33,219 nucleotides of DNA from a virus, in the IMG/VR virus record IMGVR_UViG_3300048549_000117, positions 1 to 33,219 of that record. One strand, 5' to 3'. The notes beneath the pieces are model-generated. The model had not been told where the DNA came from, made no database searches, and saw nothing but the letters and a program-made list of their open reading frames with translations. Made by a program: the position numbers and the translations under genes. Position 1 is the first letter of the stretch. Every line of letters starts with the position of its first letter. This document shows positions 29,690-33,219 of the stretch, piece after piece.

Positions 29690-30068
29690 CATCAAACTCC
29701 TTCATAAAACATACCTGTTGTAGCTTCCAATTTAGCGGGGCAAGTGGTTTTTTCCAACCCATGCGTCCAGCCATCGTTGCAGCGGTACATCCGTTAGCTT
29801 CTGCCCAAGCTTTAACATCATCATTCATTTCTAATATTTGATCTAACTCACCACCAGCTAAAAAAATATTTAAAACTTTCTTTCTTGGATATACCACAAT
29901 TTCAGTAACAATACACCCCCTTGGACTAGGCCACAACTGCATGGTCCCAAGTGCTATGTTTTTTACAATATCATCGAAGTGATGTGTCCCACCCGTGTAG
30001 ACTAATGCTGCTTCTATCCACGGTCTGCATCTTTCCAAATCATCTGATAAAATAAAATCTTTTGCCAT
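29682..30068 (-). CDS. Conserved podovirus protein of unknown function (128 aa)
   Basis: Alpha/beta protein: LERCRPWIEAALVYTGGTHH, FDDIVKNIALGTMQLWPSPR, GCIVTEIVVYPRKKVLNIFL, AGGELDQILEMNDDVKAWAE and ANGCTAATMAGRMGWKKPLA. The order of a strand pair, then 'AxxxGCxxxxxxGRxGW' recalls a small GNAT-like fold found among podovirus head-tail genes, but acyl-CoA binding residues are not clear, so no activity is claimed. It lies between tail and ejection genes with short overlaps and starts at an ATG one base from its neighbour. Confidence 0.65.
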   Translation of the reverse strand: MAKDFILSDDLERCRPWIEAALVYTGGTHHFDDIVKNIALGTMQLWPSPRGCIVTEIVVYPRKKVLNIFLAGGELDQILEMNDDVKAWAEANGCTAATMAGRMGWKKPLAPLNWKLQQVCFMKEFDDG

Positions 30069-30416
30069 TTAATATGTAGACAATGCTACCCTCTTCCAAA
30101 TTGCTGTTGATCCATCATGTGCAGCGGTACAAATATAAATATAATTAGTATCCCAAGCTATCATGCCAGCGCCATCGCCAGCCGCACCGACACTTGAACT
30201 AGGTGTGGTTTGCTTCATAGCAACTTGCTTAAATGCGTTCTGCGCTGAAACGACAGGATAGTTGTTTTGCTCATCCCATAGAAAAATTCCATTATCGGCT
30301 GGCACATCATCAGACTGTTTAAAAAACAATTTACCTAAATTTCTGCTAAGAAAAAGATTAAGTTCTCTACCCCATTGCCGAATATCGGTACCTATAACTG
30401 GTGGTGTAACTGGCAT
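30069..30416 (-). CDS. Hypothetical virion protein, fibre-like (115 aa)
   Basis: The N-terminus (MPVTPPVIGTDIRQWGRELN, LFLSRNLGKLFFKQSDDVPA) is followed by a C-terminal region (DGAGMIAWDTNYIYICTAAH, DGSTAIWKRVALSTY) that is the short beta motif often found at the ends or joints of phage fibres and tail-tip proteins. It shares a base with the next gene (TAATG). No membrane segment. A small adapter or fibre-linking protein is likely, from composition only. Confidence 0.6.
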   Translation of the reverse strand: MPVTPPVIGTDIRQWGRELNLFLSRNLGKLFFKQSDDVPADNGIFLWDEQNNYPVVSAQNAFKQVAMKQTTPSSSVGAAGDGAGMIAWDTNYIYICTAAHDGSTAIWKRVALSTY

Positions 30417-32242
30417 TATCTACGCCCTCCAGCTTTTGTTTCTAATCGCATAGTTCCTACACGCCAATTTGTTGCCTGATCACCTTCAACTCTCATTCGC
30501 ATTTGTCTGCCAGTAAATCGCAATGAAGTTGGGTTGCTTGGATTAAATGGGCCATGCGTTGTTTCTGTAGCGTTAGGATAAAATCTTGTTTTAAATTTTA
30601 AATCAACATCACCTTGCGTTTTTTCGTCTGGTATAACCTCAGTAACTTTTGCAACTTGATCACCATTGCCAATTGATATTGGACCAGTTTCACAAAATAC
30701 AGAACCGCTGTCGTAGTTTAAACCTTGCTCATGGTTATAAATTACCACTGGTTCGATTACATTTGCAGTTCCACCCATGCCTGAGTGGTTAACGCAATAA
30801 TAATAAAGCGTTGACGGTGTGCTGTCTGAGACAACTATCTGAACATAACTCCCAGCACTGCCAGCCGTTCCTACTGATGTGACGCCCGAAGAATAAGCTG
30901 ATCCACCGCCATGCGTTCCATCTGATGTTGTAGAAAACTGTATTGGATGATTTGTATTACTAGCTGCACTTTGGTCAAATATATAAGTGTTGCCTTTTTT
31001 AAGGTTAATTGTCGGCGCAGATCCAGAATAACCAGACAAGAAATATTTATTTCCGCTATCATTAGCCACAGTAACATCATAAGTAATAGTTTCGGCGCGT
31101 TCACCACCCATTAATGGCGTTCTAAAAACACCTCTAGGAACACCGCCTGTTCTTGATAAGTCACCAATCAGCCAGTGATTTTCTAATAAATCTAACGCAA
31201 CATACCTGTCTATTTCTAAACTTCCAGCAGAAGGGTAAAACCACCAAACTTCACTAAACTCTGCATTGCTAAATCCCCAGATTTTTGATTGCTGGTTTAC
31301 GTTAATATCGTCAAAAACATAGTCATGCACTTCACAAGACAATTCTTTTATAGAGTTACCATCGAAAGTAAAAAAGCCCTTCTGCCCCATCCAAAATGCA
31401 CCCATGTCAGTATCTACAGCCGACATACGCGAAACAGCACCGCAAGAAGTTCCTACACGATCAAAACCATAAACATACGGAGGCCCAATATATTTTGCAG
31501 CGAAAGCATCGCTATCTGTTATAATTAATGTTTGCCCTCTGGTTTTTAATCCCTGCATAATTTGACCAGTGGTCTGCAAATCAATATCACCAGCTTCATT
31601 CGTTGCCGCTGGCGTCCAAACGGTATTATTTTCTTTATCTGAGAAGGCCACTCTACGGGGATTTCCACCAGCCCCTAAAAGAAAAACAAACCGTTCCTCT
31701 GTCACAACCAATCCAAGATTGTTAATTGGTGCGTTAGCTACTGGCGCTGCTACAGCCGATGATCCTAACTGCCACTCCACTAAAGTTCCAGTGTCAAAAT
31801 GAACCCCAAGCAAATACTGACCAAAGTTGTCTAATGACCACGATGTTGCCTCAGAATAAGTACCTGTCGCTGGTCTTTGTGTTCCATAATAACCAGTTCC
31901 GTAAAACCCACCGCCAAAACCCAAATTTAACGCAGCATCTTCACGACCAGCCGACATTGTTGACGGTGTGATGGTGTAAACTGTTCCAGCCCCTGTCATT
32001 GCTTTTAATTCGTTATACGAACCAGCCGCAAAATAAGCAGTGCCACCGTTATCTTCCCAAGCGTGAGCGCCTCTAATCGGATTAGCGCAAAACCCACTTT
32101 TCATAGATTGCCAACCACCAATCGGACGCAACGAACCATCACGCCACCTAACCAAAGAACCATCGCGCCATCGGTTTGATGCATCTAAGTCTGTACCGTT
32201 ACGATAAAACCCAGCTTTTAAATCCAGTGGTATTAGAGGCAT
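30416..32242 (-). CDS. Tail protein (stabilisation/nozzle-type) with cupredoxin-like insert
   Basis: 608 residues. The N-terminal MPLIPLDLKAGFYRNGTDLD, then RWRDGSLRPIGGWQ is a conserved opening of podovirus tail stabilisation or nozzle proteins. Beta-propeller-like repeats run to about 372 and resume after 497 (YNHEQGLNYDSGSVFCETGP). Between them, about residues 385-497, is an inserted beta domain containing NHPIQFS (H432) and YYYCVNHSGMGG (C483, H486, M489). The spacing C-x2-H-x2-M with an upstream His is that of type 1 copper sites such as amicyanin. I recall this insert from marine phage virion proteins. Copper binding is unproven. Confidence 0.75.
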   Translation of the reverse strand: MPLIPLDLKAGFYRNGTDLDASNRWRDGSLVRWRDGSLRPIGGWQSMKSGFCANPIRGAHAWEDNGGTAYFAAGSYNELKAMTGAGTVYTITPSTMSAGREDAALNLGFGGGFYGTGYYGTQRPATGTYSEATSWSLDNFGQYLLGVHFDTGTLVEWQLGSSAVAAPVANAPINNLGLVVTEERFVFLLGAGGNPRRVAFSDKENNTVWTPAATNEAGDIDLQTTGQIMQGLKTRGQTLIITDSDAFAAKYIGPPYVYGFDRVGTSCGAVSRMSAVDTDMGAFWMGQKGFFTFDGNSIKELSCEVHDYVFDDINVNQQSKIWGFSNAEFSEVWWFYPSAGSLEIDRYVALDLLENHWLIGDLSRTGGVPRGVFRTPLMGGERAETITYDVTVANDSGNKYFLSGYSGSAPTINLKKGNTYIFDQSAASNTNHPIQFSTTSDGTHGGGSAYSSGVTSVGTAGSAGSYVQIVVSDSTPSTLYYYCVNHSGMGGTANVIEPVVIYNHEQGLNYDSGSVFCETGPISIGNGDQVAKVTEVIPDEKTQGDVDLKFKTRFYPNATETTHGPFNPSNPTSLRFTGRQMRMRVEGDQATNWRVGTMRLETKAGGRR

Positions 32243-33219
32243 TACGTTGTCGCTCCATAAATAGTTCCGCTATTACTTAATGTGTAAGTGTTTCCAGTAT
32301 CTTCAATGGCCTTACCACCAGCACCGCCATTATTATCTGTGCCGTTACCACCAGCCGCACCCCAGCCACCACCGCCGCCGCCTAATTCGTTGTTCGTAGA
32401 GTGTGCGCCAGCATTACCATTTGCACCGCCACCAACAGAACCACCTGTCGCGCCTGATCCAAGAATACGTCCACCTCCACCGCCTGATCTAAGACCATTA
32501 GCATCACCAGAATAGCCGCCGCCACCACCGCCAGCACCACCCCCAGTTCCACCTGAATAGCCAAACGCAGTAGAACTTGCACCATCTTCACCAACTGCAT
32601 TTAAAACACCACCTGACGCCCTATTTGATGGGGGTGCTGGGTTGCTCAATTCTGGATTACCACCACCAGCACCACCGCCACCAAATCCATTAATTGCTGT
32701 TCCATTTGTACCAGAACCACCGCCACCACCGCCGCCTCCAGCTATAAATGCGCCAGATGCATTTGTAATAACAACACCACTAACCCCAGAGTTAATTTTT
32801 ATAGCAGGGCCACCGTCTTGGGCATTGCCAGCGGAACCAAATGAACCATAGCCACCTTTTCCAATAATTTTACCTTCGTTTTGAATTTCACAACTTATAT
32901 CAATTATTAATGCTGGCACTGCAACATCATCTGACCAGACCCAAAAACCTGACGGTATTCTCAATATGTTACCAGCAGTTACAAAACTAGAAGCGGTTAT
33001 TTGTTTTCTATTAGATTGCCCATTTATTATTGCCGAAGATGTTAACGTAGTTGTTGTTTGGGCAACCGTTCCATAAAAATCACTTATACTTATAGTTCCA
33101 GAAGTTGGAACAGTAGTGTTTTGTGGAGTAACTAAACCGCCATTTCTATAATATTCACTTAAACCATGCGGCGCAGAACCACCAAATTCGCCCACTATGT
33201 TATTTATGGTTAGAATTCC
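32242..33219 (-). CDS. Glycine-rich tail fibre/adhesin, N-terminus cut by the window edge
   Basis: At least 325 residues; the frame stays open to base 33219 (GILTINNIVGEFGGSAPHGL), so a GTG at 33195 is not needed and the true start is outside. The first part (EYYRNGGLVTPQNTTVPTSG, TISISDFYGTV) is a known fibre N-domain, followed by a beta domain. Then about 160 residues are Gly-rich with runs such as AGGGGGGGGSGTNGTAINGF, GGTGGGAGGGGGGYSGD and LGGGGGGWGAAGGNG. Such segments form polyglycine-II helix bundles in adhesins like gp38 of T-even relatives, displaying variable loops that contact receptors. Its stop overlaps the next ATG. Confidence 0.85.
   Translation of the reverse strand, partial: GILTINNIVGEFGGSAPHGLSEYYRNGGLVTPQNTTVPTSGTISISDFYGTVAQTTTTLTSSAIINGQSNRKQITASSFVTAGNILRIPSGFWVWSDDVAVPALIIDISCEIQNEGKIIGKGGYGSFGSAGNAQDGGPAIKINSGVSGVVITNASGAFIAGGGGGGGGSGTNGTAINGFGGGGAGGGNPELSNPAPPSNRASGGVLNAVGEDGASSTAFGYSGGTGGGAGGGGGGYSGDANGLRSGGGGGRILGSGATGGSVGGGANGNAGAHSTNNELGGGGGGWGAAGGNGTDNNGGAGGKAIEDTGNTYTLSNSGTIYGATT

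Noticed and set aside
32288-32851. Plus-strand Pro-rich frames opposite the glycine-rich fibre
   Set aside because: Gly codons (GGN) read as Pro (NCC) on the other strand; a mirror of the fibre gene.
1-33219. Search by eye for tRNA genes, integrase, attachment sites and toxin-antitoxin pairs
   Set aside because: No cloverleaf, tyrosine or serine recombinase, or toxin motif was recognised; a temperate lifestyle is therefore not claimed despite the small repressor.

Overview
The window looks like about 33 kb of one tailed-phage genome, probably a short-tailed (podovirus-like) phage of a Gram-negative marine bacterium. Evidence for a podovirus: portal, scaffold, major capsid, head-tail adaptor and a set of long 'internal virion' (DNA-ejection) proteins are present, but there is no tape measure, tail tube or sheath. 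The marine guess is inference. It rests on small Lys-rich proteins and a copper-site-like module in a tail protein that I associate with marine phages, plus AT-rich DNA. The host cannot be named. Almost every base is coding; no stretch above 300 bases lacks a gene, and I see no tRNA, CRISPR array, insertion sequence or integrase.

Layout. (A) 1-8203, minus strand: a late operon starting with small and large terminase. It then carries a translationally coupled chain of tiny basic proteins, a 572-aa protein of unknown role, the head-tail adaptor, a tail-collar fibre and two related unknown proteins; the last runs off the left edge. (B) 8245-9846: a minus-strand replication pair (an initiator like lambda O with candidate origin iterons inside the gene, plus a possible helicase loader), a terminator, a small Cro/CI-like repressor and a compact divergent promoter. 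(C) 9875-12966: rightward recombination genes (Sak/DUF1071 annealing protein, SSB, DUF1367/NinB-like protein, PD-(D/E)XK-like nuclease, zinc-finger protein, DUF968-like HNH protein), with a RusA resolvase on the opposite strand. (D) 13050-17319: rightward small accessory genes of mostly unknown function, served by three near-identical promoter/operator elements and separated by GC-rich hairpins. (E) 17413-20295, minus: lysis and membrane genes (peptidase endolysin, 3-TM holin, EF-hand membrane protein, spanin-like proteins). (F) 20344-33219, minus: major capsid, scaffold, portal, ejection proteins (one with a lysozyme domain), a tail protein with the cupredoxin-like insert, and a glycine-rich fibre cut by the right edge.

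How it fits together. The repressor-flanked divergent promoter should fire early leftward and rightward transcription. The initiator would open its own internal origin and recruit the host replisome, since no phage polymerase or helicase is visible. Annealing protein, SSB and junction nucleases would process concatemers for the terminase. Late genes on both arms read leftward. Terminase sits at one end of the late block and portal/capsid at the other, which makes best sense if the genome is circular or circularly permuted and the window edges fall inside the late block.
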